From Globisporangium splendens (taxonomy: Eukaryota > Oomycota > Peronosporomycetes > Pythiales > Pythiaceae), in assembly GCA_006386115.1 (NCBI GenBank), contig VFIW01000012.1, positions 248,001 to 312,000 of the forward strand: a DNA stretch of 64,000 nucleotides, written 5' to 3'. A program made the position numbers and the translations under genes. The notes beneath the pieces were generated by a model, which saw only the letters and a program-made list of their open reading frames with translations, was not told where the DNA came from and did no database searches. Positions 40,801-50,714 of this stretch are shown here, piece after piece. Every line of letters begins with the position of its first letter. Within the stretch, counting starts at the first letter, position 1.

Positions 40801-41575
40801 CAACGGAATACTCACGTCGGGGATGAAGGATTTCATCTACGATGGCGCGTGGCACGAGGACCAGCGCTGCGGGTACGGCCATTGTGTGATCCGCGGCTGC
40901 GAGACATACAGCGGCCAGTGGAAGCACAACCAGTTTCACGGTGTCGGCACATACATGGACGCCGAGGGTCACGTGTACGAAGGCGAGTTCGTCGGCGGCA
41001 AGAAGCATGGCGTCGGCAAGCAGGTGTTTTCAGCGAGCGGGCTCACGCGTGAGCAATCGTACTCGGGCGAGTGGCACGATGGGTACCGCGAGGGTATCGG
41101 CGACGCTGTGTTTGCCGACGGATCGACGTATTCCGGAAGCTGGCGCCGTGATGTGCGCGAGGGCGAGGGCACGTTTGTCGCCGGTGGTTCTGGGGATCGG
41201 TACGTTGGCCAGTGGCGTAATGGCATGAAGAACGGCGCCGGGATCCTGTATGTGGCCACGACAGGCGTGACGAAAGAAGGCATGTGGACGCAAGATGAGC
41301 CGCTCGATGGGGACTGGACGATCGAGTTCCCGGACGGCTCTAAGTTCACGGGCGCATGTGTGAAATCCCGTCCGCACGGCCGCGGCGTGTGCAAGTATGC
41401 GAACGGCGACCTCTATGATGGGCAGTGGGTCAACGGCAAGCGCCACGGCGTTGGCACGGGCTTCTTCACGAACGGCGAGAGCTTTGTCGGCGAGTGGGAG
41501 AACAACCACGTCGCGCTCAACGGCAAGGGCACGCTCACGCTCGTGGATGGTACTGTGCACGTGTATGCGAGCTAA
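37880..41575 (+). CDS. AVL9/DENN-like domain fused to about 22 MORN repeats (1231 aa)
   Basis: Single exon. The start is the ATG at 37880 (MSASPPRFVLGVVRAH); upstream only GTG is in frame. Residues about 5-400 resemble the AVL9 family of DENN-related proteins of late secretory traffic: YYVQQDVRFLVLFTNVPFHA, LLTTLRAILLEGRVVCYS, LALLALLPGVL. After a Ser/Lys-rich low-complexity stretch and FYASYGRAWVHAWQTTNNYD, two blocks of MORN repeats run to the end (YPNGDTYDGMFQNGKRNGFG ... DGQWVNGKRHGVGTG). Each block has about 11 units and the blocks are joined by a linker (KPATRRPSTFVDIPLDVASA). Both begin with YPNGDTYDG and follow the same unit order, including KEGTW/KEGMW and the CKYAN units, so a block duplication made the second. 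MORN repeats commonly bind membranes or scaffold proteins. Confidence 0.85.
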   Translation: MSASPPRFVLGVVRAHRWSAGCSDSSSTNSIKDDVEFFLPTVEDEASEPPLVSKAELLACGRTLVASRGSAGPTSGSTAAISGGFLDEDDARCGVLESDDDEEEEIFNRDMDAVFRDLNLGHADDLRSPNQRKRHADESGIFFRLPASCDVKSLSVMGVAVPDPKYKRTYYVQQDVRFLVLFTNVPFHAYVRSKLADVAMEFFAQESALVSYESLSRLYRTLVHGESTNFAELPYRELFVGLPIVALAKQLAGSDLLTTLRAILLEGRVVCYSSNPSIASSAPLALLALLPGVLATTSSDLMSRTIQAVIYRLRRHGLPFSLFHEDFMLQPCFTSDQEREVYDTKGFFVGTSDPLLLKRPTARLDVIVNLDLHQLVTFPTKTTEHALVFGAGATSAFVGRIDERFGRNSSRTASSSSSSAASTPSSPSPSAPSSLFTKLKKKARIRKAATASLKPPPPERPIISHTTASMESAHSDLDYVLGAFQTYFECFLDEGSKILFDGTDQQDPYHPSIRALLDDLVAKPVFRGEHTSFYASYGRAWVHAWQTTNNYDNWIGAHRLEQRRRSSTLSSRTSSVANTPQPQDGSAEYMYPNGDTYDGMFQNGKRNGFGVYVEFVTKTQYEGEWQDDMRHGQGILSAKTHGYIYDGEWRHDMRCGRGHSSLHNVESYTGEWSDNRFHGVGVYTNSDGDVYDGEWRGGIKHGVGKLTCRPPAAKTKQHDDDDGVQHEYGGLTQYTGEWVNGKFHGTGTAQYVDGTTYSGGFSDGKRHGHGTLVCATSGDRYEGQWWKGYRHGEGILFSAKSGTTKEGTWRKDEEVDSDGSVWFIVYANGDKYTGACRRGRPWGDGVCKYANQSSYSGAWVDGLREGHGVCVHADGTILEGEWKNSVYVKPATRRPSTFVDIPLDVASAVERKKRLLSVFSQQHPESGTHVHVYPNGDTYDGEFANGMRHGKGVFTERATGNVYDGEWVFNTRQGNGILTSGMKDFIYDGAWHEDQRCGYGHCVIRGCETYSGQWKHNQFHGVGTYMDAEGHVYEGEFVGGKKHGVGKQVFSASGLTREQSYSGEWHDGYREGIGDAVFADGSTYSGSWRRDVREGEGTFVAGGSGDRYVGQWRNGMKNGAGILYVATTGVTKEGMWTQDEPLDGDWTIEFPDGSKFTGACVKSRPHGRGVCKYANGDLYDGQWVNGKRHGVGTGFFTNGESFVGEWENNHVALNGKGTLTLVDGTVHVYAS

Positions 41576-42428
41576 AATGCCTAAAAGAGCTCTTTGTTTT
41601 TTGAGAAGGAGGGCGGCCAGCAGCTGCGCACTCTGTGCACCAAGTGGACAGCCACATCCCATTGCGACTACCATGCAATGGTGTCATGACACTACGTCTG
41701 AGACCATGGACTTTCCCACTGAAGTAAGACCATCGAGTGATGAAGCGCATGCAATGGACGCATACATATGTGGTCCGCATTCGAGCCCACCAGGTGCATT
41801 GACGTCTGTCTGCAGCAGCCCCACATTCGTCCATCATCAAAAACCTCTTCATAAGCATAGAAATGACAGCCTTGCGTACCGTAGAGTGGCTACAGTCGCG
41901 TTCGGATTACGTGTGCGAGGAGTACAGTATGCTCCCATGCACGCAAGATTCACTCGAAAACACGACGCACACAAAGCACCCAAACGCCACATCGTCCTGC
42001 ACTCGTCCTAATATACAATCCTATTGGTGGAAAAATGGACTCACACTGCATCTCATTGGATTTAAAAAAACGTCGATGGCTGATCTTCTGCGTCGGATTT
42101 TCGGATATTGCCGTTCTCCATCATGCTCTGTTTTTTCTCTTCCAAGTGGACACGAAACCAGACGCCATCCAGCTGGACTTATTCCATCCTCCTGCACGAA
42201 GAGGCCAGTCACACCAGACCTATACAAACATCAAGATAAACCCCTCGACATATAGAAACTGGCCCTGCAATCCTACTGTAATTTTCATTTGCACCTATCC
42301 TATCAAAGAAAGACTCACGCTCGTCGCCAGCAAACTCCACTGGGGGTACGCTCCATACAAACGCCAAGAGTAACTCTGCGGTAGTCATTTTTCGCGTAAC
42401 CCTTCCTGCTGCAGGCATTTCCTATTCT
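41576..42428. other. intergenic between tandem plus-strand genes
   Basis: No gene with recognisable similarity. Longer open frames just after 41575 continue shadows of the MORN coding sequence. Confidence 0.4.
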
Positions 42429-45068
42429 ATGAGCACGATGTCGCGCGAGTTGCTGTACGCGAAGCTCGCGGCGCAGGCGTGCTCCACGTGCGCCAGCGCC
42501 TACGTGGGGCTGCTGCACGTGCAGCACATGCTCGTGGCGCGGCACCAGCGACAGCCGCAGCAGCAGGCGACCATCACCAGCAACCCGCTGTCGTCGTCCG
42601 TGCCGCAGCGGCGCCACACGGCCGAGACGACAGGCTCCAACTCGAACAGCACGGCGTCCGAGCTCGCGAGCAGCCAGCGACGGCCGCAGAGCTCGCACCA
42701 CTCGCAGCGCTACACGACGACAGAGCGCAGACGGCGAAGGCATCTCGACGACCGCCCCAAGGCCGCGGCGTCCACGCGGATCCTGCGCGTCGCGTGCTTC
42801 TCGGACCTCGCGTTCTCGGCCACTGGCGCGATCGTGACGGCGCTCCAGCTATGGGACGACACGAGGACGACGAACTTCCAGGTCATCTTTTGGGTACAGG
42901 CACCGCACTGGTGCGGCCAGATCGCGTCGTTCCTGTGGATGGCGATGTTGGGTCTGTATATCGCCAAGAAGGACAACCGCGCAGGCTTTGACGTGGCCAT
43001 CGCGCACGCCATCATCTGGCTCATCGTCGTCTTCTACTGGGTGCTTGAGCTCTACGCCATGTACTACCAGAACAAGCAGTTCGTTACGGCCGCCAAGATC
43101 ATCTGGAAGGTGCTCGCCGTGGCGTGTCTTCTCGCCATCGCGCTCAGTTGGCTCCGGTTCGCGAACCGCTGGCGCGCGCAGACGCGGCGCAACGGCGCGC
43201 TCGTGCTCTCCAAGATCCTGGCGTACGCCATCGCGTTCTTCCTGTTCGTGTCGCCGAACGTGATCGTCGACATCGCGCAGGGACTCAACCACAAGTCGGA
43301 CGACGTCCTCGTGCTCACGTCCGCCATTCTCGCGCTCTGGCCGACCGCGAACGCCGTCATCTACCTCACCAAGCAGACGCTGTGTCTGCGCTTTTTCCAA
43401 AAGCACCAGGAGCGCGCGGCAGACGATGTCTACAGCTTACAAGCGAGTCGACGGCTCGGTGGTAATGGCGGCGTGACTGGCGGCGGCATCGACGGTCTTG
43501 CAGGTGGCGGTGTGGGCCAACAGCGCCTCATGTCGCCGACGTCAAACGAACTCAAGGGTCTGGTCATTGGCGACAAGATCGGCGAGGGCATCGCCGTGGT
43601 CTACAGCGGCAAGTGGCGCGGCGCGAACGTGGCCGTCAAGATGAAGTCGCTCATGCTCGACTCGTCGCAGCAGCTCGAGGAGTTCCAGCACGCGTGCAAC
43701 CTGGAGATCCAAGAAGAGGCCGAGGTCATGAAGGGGCTGTGCCACCCGAACATCGTGCTGTTTATGGAAGCTGGGTTTTATAAAGGTTCCATCTGCATCA
43801 TCAGCGAGTACTGCGCGCGCGGCTCGCTGAGAGACGTGCTCATGCGCTCGAACGTCAAGCACCTGAGTTGGCCCACGAAGCTGCGACTCGCGCTCGGCAT
43901 CTGCCACGGCATCCAGTACCTGCACAATGCGCACCCACCGATGATCCACCGCGACCTCAAGAGCCCGAACGTGCTCGTGGACGACTCGTGGCATGCCAAG
44001 ATCGCAGACTTTGGCACGCTGCGGTTCTCCGAGATCGTGTCGTCGGCCGTTCAGACATCGTCGGTAAACAAGCGCAGCAAGAACCAGACCGTGATGGACA
44101 TGACGGGTCTAGTGGGCACGACGCGCTGGATGGCGCCCGAGGTCATGCGCGGCGAGAAGACGTACACAAGCAAGGTGGACATCTACAGTCTGGCGCTGAT
44201 CCTGTGGGAGCTCATCGAGGGGAAGTTACCATTCGAAGCCACGCGGTGGAACCACGAGATCGAGGACTTCGTGCTCCAGGGCCGCCGGCCGCAGATCCAG
44301 GACGAGTTGTGCCCCATGCGCTGGAGGACGCTCATCATGACGTGCTGGCAGCCTGACCCGAAGGAACGGCCGACGATTCAGCAGGTCATCACGAACTTGC
44401 AGCGCATCGCGCGCGAGGAGGTGTGGGACACCACTGGTCCGCGTTTCACGGGTGTGAGCTCACAATTCAGCGTGACGCAGTCGTCCGTGGCGTCGCAGTT
44501 GTCCTTTGTGTCGTCGACGGTCTCCGCTTCATACATGGACTCGCCACCGTCCATTCTCGGCGGCTCGATGCTACCCGGACGGGGCTCGTCGATCTCCAGC
44601 AGCTTGTCGTCGTCGTACATGCTCGGCGGCATGGGCACGACTCGAGGAGGGCGGAAGACGCAGTGGCAGCGGCTTTCAGACACGATCGAGGAACACGCAC
44701 AGCAATACAGCAGCGATACCAGCGGTAGTAGCAGCAACAGTCCGTCATCGCATTCATCCAGAAGCAGCTCGTCCGTGGACAACAGGGGATACTCGAGCAG
44801 CATCACGATCATCGAGCCGTCATCGTCGCTCGACGACGAAGTCTCGTTCCTGGGCAACCTGAGTAATCGTGGCCAACGACCGCACCACAAGAAATCGACC
44901 AACCCGACGACCTCGTGGCAGCCACCGGCACTGCTGACGGATCTGCAGCCGCAACTGAGCTTGTCGGACCTTGAGCTGGGCTCCAGCGTGCTCTCGCGAG
45001 AGGATCTGACCCACAGCACCACGATTGTCGAGTCGTCGCCAGACGGGAGCTTCGTGGTCACTATTTAA
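42429..45068 (+). CDS. seven-transmembrane (GPCR-like) / TKL protein kinase fusion (879 aa)
   Basis: Single exon. An N-terminal hydrophobic segment near 11-35 precedes a Ser/Gln/Arg-rich loop (40-112). Then come six or so hydrophobic helices at about 118-142, 150-178, 188-212, 222-243, 259-283 and 292-312, consistent with a 7TM receptor. After a Gly-rich linker, the kinase spans about 376-650. It has the glycine loop GDKIGEGIAVVYSG, Lys404 (VAVK), HRDLKSPN (Asp509), IADFGTLRF (Asp527) and WMAPEVMRGE. HRDLKSPN and the C-lobe place it among tyrosine-kinase-like kinases. GPCR-bigram proteins with TKL domains are known from oomycetes and amoebae. The Ser-rich tail may be phosphorylated. It would pass an external signal directly to a cytosolic Ser/Thr kinase. 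The ligand is unknown. Confidence 0.88.
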   Translation: MSTMSRELLYAKLAAQACSTCASAYVGLLHVQHMLVARHQRQPQQQATITSNPLSSSVPQRRHTAETTGSNSNSTASELASSQRRPQSSHHSQRYTTTERRRRRHLDDRPKAAASTRILRVACFSDLAFSATGAIVTALQLWDDTRTTNFQVIFWVQAPHWCGQIASFLWMAMLGLYIAKKDNRAGFDVAIAHAIIWLIVVFYWVLELYAMYYQNKQFVTAAKIIWKVLAVACLLAIALSWLRFANRWRAQTRRNGALVLSKILAYAIAFFLFVSPNVIVDIAQGLNHKSDDVLVLTSAILALWPTANAVIYLTKQTLCLRFFQKHQERAADDVYSLQASRRLGGNGGVTGGGIDGLAGGGVGQQRLMSPTSNELKGLVIGDKIGEGIAVVYSGKWRGANVAVKMKSLMLDSSQQLEEFQHACNLEIQEEAEVMKGLCHPNIVLFMEAGFYKGSICIISEYCARGSLRDVLMRSNVKHLSWPTKLRLALGICHGIQYLHNAHPPMIHRDLKSPNVLVDDSWHAKIADFGTLRFSEIVSSAVQTSSVNKRSKNQTVMDMTGLVGTTRWMAPEVMRGEKTYTSKVDIYSLALILWELIEGKLPFEATRWNHEIEDFVLQGRRPQIQDELCPMRWRTLIMTCWQPDPKERPTIQQVITNLQRIAREEVWDTTGPRFTGVSSQFSVTQSSVASQLSFVSSTVSASYMDSPPSILGGSMLPGRGSSISSSLSSSYMLGGMGTTRGGRKTQWQRLSDTIEEHAQQYSSDTSGSSSNSPSSHSSRSSSSVDNRGYSSSITIIEPSSSLDDEVSFLGNLSNRGQRPHHKKSTNPTTSWQPPALLTDLQPQLSLSDLELGSSVLSREDLTHSTTIVESSPDGSFVVTI

Positions 45069-45187
45069 ACACAGGGGACATGCAAGGCAAAAGACAAGGA
45101 GAATTGACAAAAGGTAACAATATTAAGGAGGTAAATAGAGAGAATCGGATAGTCTCTCTCGCTCTGGCGTTGATGTGGTTGCTGCCA

Positions 45188-46896
45188 TTATTTCTTCTTC
45201 TTGCTGCCACCTTTCTTCTTGCCATCAGCCTTCGGCGCACGGTTCAAGAGCGTAAAGAGATCCCCAGGCAGCGACGCATCGACCTGGAACGACTGGATCT
45301 TGGTGTTTTCCTGATGGAAAAAGAGTGAGAAGGCACGATAAGAAGACAGGAACACAGCCACCAGACTATGAAGCCAACGTACAGGTGCGAGTGCCGGCAA
45401 GAGAATGTTGGCGCCGTCAATTTCAATGTGGTTGAACGTAAAGTCGATGTGCGCGAGTGCCTTGGCGCGTGTGAGTGCGTCGCGGAGCGCCGTCAGTGCC
45501 TCCGTGCTCTGTACAGTCGTCATCAGTCCAGAATGAACGAGGGTGAGCACATTATCAGTAACGATTCAAAACAAGGCTTGAGTTACTATGAACGTACGTG
45601 TCGGGTGCTGTTGTCCGAGAGGTTTAGCGTGACGAGAGTGGCCGAGCGCGCGAGAGGTGGTAGAGTCCATCGTCGTCCAACGAATTGCCCTGGAGCGACA
45701 GCGTCTCGATGGCGCTGCTGCGAATATTCACGAGTTGTGCCAACTTGATCGCGCCATCGGGTCCAATGCCGCAGTAGTCCAGGTGCAATTGCTGATCCAC
45801 AACAAGCGAGAGTGCTAAGTTAGGAATGCAACAGTGTTGAGGCAAGGCATTACGTAGGATTGCCTTACTTTGAACACCGTGTTGGTGAAGAGCCCGTCGC
45901 AGAGCGCACTCACGCCCGCATCGCCGATCGCGCGATTGTACTCGAGATTGATCGTAAGCAACCCCGGCTGTGTGTGCGTCTTCAGAGTCTCACCGAGCAC
46001 CTTGCAGCTGTGTACGAAGCGGGATGAGATCACATTTATGAGTTGACCATGACCAAAATTGCGGTGCAAGTCCCCTGCCAAGTCTGTCGTACCCCTCAGG
46101 ACCAATGTTCGAGTCCAGGAGCTCCAGGTACGCAATGTTGAGACCACCTGAAGCTGTCGGCGGTTGCAACAGCGTTGCCTGCATATAAAGAGAGAGATCG
46201 AGACGAGCTTGGGGTTATGAATCTTGCCACTGCAACAATTTCAAAGGATATGAGGACGCTTACGATTGCCGCGGCGCCTTCGTTCCCGACGTCCTGTCAC
46301 CAAATGCGGATGTACCGGAGGTGGATGTAGGGTCCTGTGGTGATATTCGGTCCTGTACCGTGGACGAGGAGCAAAGCACGTCGTCAAGGAAAACTGAGGA
46401 GTACGGTGGCTCAATGCGAATAAGCACCGAGAATGGATGGGTAAGAAGGATGTCAGTAGCGCCATCGCGAGCGCGCGCACGCCGCCTGGACCCAGCGGAC
46501 CTGGCGGCTCGCCTTCCAGGATGAACTAACAACCACAGATACACAACGTTCGAAGCCTGTGAGGTTACTGGGGGGACACTCATATTGCACACATTGTTGC
46601 TTTTTTTCATACAAGTGCACGCTCACGTTTACAAATTCTTCTTCCTCTTCTCCGCCTCGAAGGATGTCGTTTATGTGCGTGTTTACGGGCACACCAATGA
46701 ATCTACACAGCACGAATGCATACCATAAGCCATCAGAACCACACTGAGTGAAGAAACCCGCTTTTGGCATCCAATGCACTCACTCGCAGAGCTTGCCGTA
46801 GTTGGCGAGCACCATCTGCCGCGTGACAGCATTCTCGTCCTCAGCTGCAGCTTTCGCCTTGCTGCTGCTACCACTGGCGCTCTTCTTCTTGCTCAT
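45188..46896 (-). CDS. leucine-rich-repeat (RNI-type) protein, multi-exon, with two apparent breaks
   Basis: Resolved exons: 46784-46896 (MSKKKSASGSSSKAKAAAED...), an unresolved part about 46264-46540 (GPLGPGGVRALAMALL; VGNEGAAAI), 46093-46178 (LNIAYLELLDSNIGPEG), 45869-46007 (LLTINLEYNRAIGDAGVSAL), 45598-45791 (LHLDYCGIGPDGAIKLAQLV), 45383-45508 (AHIDFTFNHIEIDGANILLP) and 45188-45310 (ending KKKGGSKKKK). Introns are 70-90 bp, GT-AG. Repeats match the ribonuclease-inhibitor-like LRR class found in NLRC3-like and ciliary LRR proteins. Odd points: an in-frame TGA before QDVGNEG in the unresolved exon (near 46293). Exon 45598-45791 is one base short of its phase; the frame changes near 45645 before TLVTLNLSDN. 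Either a recent pseudogene or base errors. It ends 120 bp from the convergent kinase gene. Confidence 0.65.
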
Positions 46897-47650
46897 GTGG
46901 CCTCACAAATAAATGCAGACAGGCACACGCGTGCACTTCTCACACTTCGTCAATGGTCCCAGATGAGATCTGCAACACCCGCGTGATCCTCCAAAGGTCA
47001 CGAAACAGTGAGCCACTTTGTTATTTGCGTTTTCATGGGTGATACCGTAAATAACTGAGCACAGTGGTGGCACAGTACTGACAATTGATACACTGCCACC
47101 AACATAGGGGATGCATCCGTGCTCGGGATTGCTTTAGCTGGCTTCAATTGAGGCACCACGCAGTTTCTCCCCAGCAATTGACCTGCCTAGCCTTGAAGCA
47201 TGGAAGCGCCGGCTTGATTGACGCGTACTACTTCACAAGGACCTTCGAGTCGGGCTTCTGCATTGGAGCGGCGAGTTTCATTGAGTGCCATGATCATCAT
47301 TCCTGGCACGATTTGGACTGCGAAGAAACGATTGCGCTCATTGCGGGCAGCGAAGTCCTTCTCAGTCGTTTCTTGCGCTCGCTTGGCTTTGGCTGGAAAG
47401 ATGATGGAGTGGCTTGGCGCGCGGCTCTCAAGTCTGTGCGCATTTCTCTGGCACTGGAGCTGCCAGAAAACTCGTTACATTGGCGGCCGAACACAACCGC
47501 AAATGGCGAAGAAGCATGACGGCGCGTGTTGGCTGCAAGCTACACAGGGGCTAGCGCTCGATCTCACGCAGTGTCATCGCCACTGACAGCCTTGCACATG
47601 ACTTAGTCACTTTCATGTAGACTTCGGCTGTACCGATCGCGCGTTGCAAG
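46897..47650. other. intergenic; one unassigned open frame
   Basis: A 144-codon plus-strand frame (47085-47519) has no recognisable similarity and atypical composition. I do not call it a gene. The rest is the upstream side of the LRR gene. Confidence 0.35.
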
Positions 47651-48950
47651 AGGGCGCTGTTCACAACTGTCTCTCAAACACGGTGCGCGCGCTTGTGCCA
47701 GAGGAAGCGATCTCTCGACTTGGAGGGAGGAAGGATGACTTGAGAGCACACACCACCTTCAGCGTGCATTATGGACACAAATAACAAAGGGATTACGGTG
47801 ATACAGTCCCCGCATGCACTTGTGACGACATAGGATGACGTCACGAGTGTTCTCTGTGCTAATCAGTGCAGAATGTTGTTCTCATGTACTAATCAGTACA
47901 GAGTGATAACATCCATGTACAAACCAAGTACTGAGTGATGGTTCCTGCTTAGGAAACTGCACTGGTGACGTGATCGACGTATCTCTGCCACCTGGAGTGA
48001 GTGACGGGAGCCAATCACTTTGCAGAGAACCTTCCACAAGATTTGAAGTTCAAGCTTCTCGAAGATCCCGTAGGTTCAACCTCAGTGTACCCAAGGTTTT
48101 ATATATCAGATTTATAGGTTTTATTGTGTATGTTTAGTGTAAGAGGCTATCCGAGACAGCCTCAAACACAGCACGCACGCTTGCGCTTGAGAGGAAGACT
48201 TGAGAGGAACTTGGCAAAAATGCAACTGAATTGAAATGAGCTTATGGTTCCTGACACTACATATAAAACACCACTAGGACTCCTAGAGGTTTTATGCATA
48301 AAACCTAAACATGCAGAAATAAAACCTATGAATCTGATATATAAAACCTTGGGTACACTGAGGTTGAACCTACGGGATATTCGAGAAGCTTGAACTTGAA
48401 GTACCGCGAAGATTCCCTGCGAAGTGAGTGGCGTGAGCCACTCACTCCAGGTGGCAGAGACACGTCCGTCTCATCACCAGTGTTGTTTCCCCCAAGTAGG
48501 AACCATCATTCACATGTCTCGAGTACTGTTGTGCGTAATCACGCCGAATCTCAATGATTGCGAGCGACCAACACTCAACTCAGACACAGATTGCTCTGAC
48601 GTCAGACGATGACGTCACCTGTGCATGTGGAGATCACTTTTATGTGCTTCGCCCAATATCTTCGCACCCACAATGCACTTCCACAAGGTGGTGTGTGACA
48701 CACACAAAGAACCGCCTTGCATGTAATGACAGCCTTAGCCCATTACATTTAGGTTTTAGTTACAAAATCTCTAGGAGCCCTTGGGGTTCATTTACAAATA
48801 GCGACAGGAACCATAAACTTTTCAGTTCAGTTGCAAATTTTCCTCCAAGCCCTCAAGTCGTCCTTCCTCCCTCCAAGTCGGGAGATCGCTTCCTCTGGCA
48901 CAAGCGTGTGTGCCGTGTTTGAGGGACTGTTGTGGGCAGAGCCCGCTTAC
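47651..48950. repeat. 1.3-kb foldback (inverted-repeat) element with a nested third copy
   Basis: The outer left arm (CTCAAACACGG...CTTGTGCCAGAGGAAGCGAT and on, from 47651) matches the reverse complement of 48840-48950. Inner arms 47930-48140 and 48300-48510 match over about 200 bp, with long perfect stretches such as CCCGTAGGTTCAACCTCAGT. The centre (about 48160-48290) carries another partial copy in the left-arm orientation (CCTCAAACACAGCACGCACG...GGTTCCTGACACTA). Small palindromes (GTACTAATCAGTAC, TGCTAATCAGTGCA) occur in tandem near 47850-47935. No coding capacity; a nonautonomous terminal-inverted-repeat element is likely. Confidence 0.8.
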
Positions 48951-48972
48951 ATACAGTCACAAGCAACTGTTT

Positions 48973-48977
48973 GTAGG
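48973..48977 (+). repeat. probable 5-bp target-site duplication of the chromovirus, left
   Basis: GTAGG precedes the 5' LTR and ATAGG follows the 3' LTR (55912-55916): four of five bases agree. Confidence 0.6.
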
Positions 48978-49955
48978 TGTCACGTGTGCCTGACCTCGCA
49001 CGCCAGGCACGCGCGTAGGATCGGCATGTGCCTGACTCCGCACGTGCCTAGTGTGCGGAGCGTCGTGGCATGTGTAACGTGTGCCTTACCTCGAGTGTAA
49101 CGGGGTTACACTGTAACATGGTTACGCACTTGTGTTGTGCCACACAACCAAACCGAACCTTGCGATACGTAGAGTACGCGCAACAAGTTTAAGACCGAAC
49201 CATGAGGTTCGCCGTACTAGCTCGAACCTTCACGGTGGAGCCGGCAGCCAGTCTGAGTGACGGCGCCTCCGATTGGATATAATTGAGCATGCATTTCGTC
49301 CAATCACATAAGACAACTAGCGTTAGTCTTTCATAGCCACTCATTGCCCCATGGGGAGTAATTACACTTGAGATTGCTATTGTTCATAGTTGCATAAAGA
49401 TAATCCAGGTTGTCCTACAGAGGGCAACCTCCAACAAATAAACAGTTCCATTTTTACCGTTAACTGAGTCTTTGGTTATCGACGGTTACTCTATAGAGAC
49501 CTACAGGTAACCGATTGTTGCACTGCAGGAAGCAGGCAACCGCTCTCGGAACAGAGTCCTTGAGAGAAGCGTTGAATACGCTTCCTCACACACGTACCGT
49601 GCTGCGTAACTCGGAAGTGTCCGGTTACATCAAGTCCGAGGTCAGGCTCTCATTCATATGTAACACTAATATATACAGTTATATGGAACTAGTCAGATAA
49701 AAATACAGGTGCAGGCTGGACACCTGGATAGGGAGAAAAGTCGAATCAGTTGAAGAAAAGGATAGGCATGCATGCAGGGAGGCTTAGACGTAGCGCTAGC
49801 GAACTAAGTCCTCCATTCAATTCACTTTCCAATTTGCCATCAAGTTGCCACCTCCTCCTCCGAGTCCAAGCCATCGTCCCCTACTTTCAGCCAATCAAGT
49901 TCCGACTTTCCGACTTTCGACCAATCAGATCTCAAGAACACCCCAAACCGTTACA
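48978..49955 (+). repeat. 5' LTR (978 bp)
   Basis: Full-length LTR with a GGATATAATT motif near 49275 as possible TATA box and AACAAATAAACAGT near 49433 as possible polyadenylation context. Shares both ends with the 3' LTR, but has an extra ~0.55-kb segment between ACCTCGAG (about 49096) and TCCGAGGTCAGG (about 49635). Confidence 0.93.
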
Positions 49956-49973
49956 TCTGGTAGCACTTTGCGT
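49956..49973 (+). other. candidate primer-binding site
   Basis: TGGTAGCACTTTGCGTCC begins two or three bases after the 5' LTR end, the normal PBS position. I cannot name the tRNA with confidence. Confidence 0.55.
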
Positions 49974-50363
49974 CCGGGGGGGAGTGTGGCCGTTTCCAAG
50001 CGTTCAAGTCGCCGTCGTCGTCCAAGCCAGGCACCTCCGAGGTTGTAATTCGAGCCGCTTTCTGAACGGGTGTTGCTTTTAGTGACATAAATCCCGGAAT
50101 CATTGTCGGTGCGTTGACCCTTTGGTGTTCTGTGGCAGTAACTCCTGTAGTGTTGAGCCAGTCGTGCTTTTGTGCGTAATTCTGTGTTCTGGTCTACCTC
50201 GGTTTCTCTAATAGTGACACGGTGTCTCGGGTTCACCCTAACTGTCTGTGTTCTTTAGGGTGTTATTCCGTGGTGTCATCGTCAGGCGTGCCTAGGTGAA
50301 GCCCTCATTAGAGGATCAAGACTGTGATTGTGAACTCCCAGAATTGGTAACCTCTCCAACTCG

Positions 50364-50714
50364 ATGCCCAAGAAGCCGCGCGTCAAGCAGGTCCCGATTC
50401 AAGGCAGCCTTACGTACTTAGGCGTGCCGAAACCTGCAGAAGCTGATAAAGCCCGTCAAGACCTCGTGAACTGTCTGACGAAGGCTTTCCGGATCTGTGA
50501 AGTGCTAGAGAAGTACGTGGACAAGTGTCCAGACAAGCTGAAGAAGAAACGCGCAAAGAAGGCTCTAATCCGGATCGCTCAAGGAATCATCGACGCATCC
50601 GACGGTATTGGCGAGTGTTTTCGCTGCGCGCTACGAGACCCGCCGGCATCGAGTACAGCTACTGAGAAGGCCAAGCTGCGTCCAGGTCAAGTTCCTCCGC
50701 CTAAGTTCGACTAA
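50364..50714 (+). CDS. accessory reading frame upstream of gag (116 aa), unknown
   Basis: An open frame with ATG between the primer-binding site and gag. It is Lys-rich and helical (KKKRAKKALIRIAQGIIDAS), with two Cys (GECFRCA). No recognised domain. It sits on the element's sense strand 173 bp before gag, so it would be the first ORF of the genomic transcript. Whether related elements conserve it is unknown; it may be captured or random. Confidence 0.45.
   Translation: MPKKPRVKQVPIQGSLTYLGVPKPAEADKARQDLVNCLTKAFRICEVLEKYVDKCPDKLKKKRAKKALIRIAQGIIDASDGIGECFRCALRDPPASSTATEKAKLRPGQVPPPKFD

Noticed and set aside
39599..41674. Long minus-strand frames opposite the MORN array
   Set aside because: Mirror of the repetitive MORN codons; no domain.
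47085..47519. 144-codon frame near the foldback element
   Set aside because: No recognised motif and composition unlike neighbouring genes; left as unassigned.
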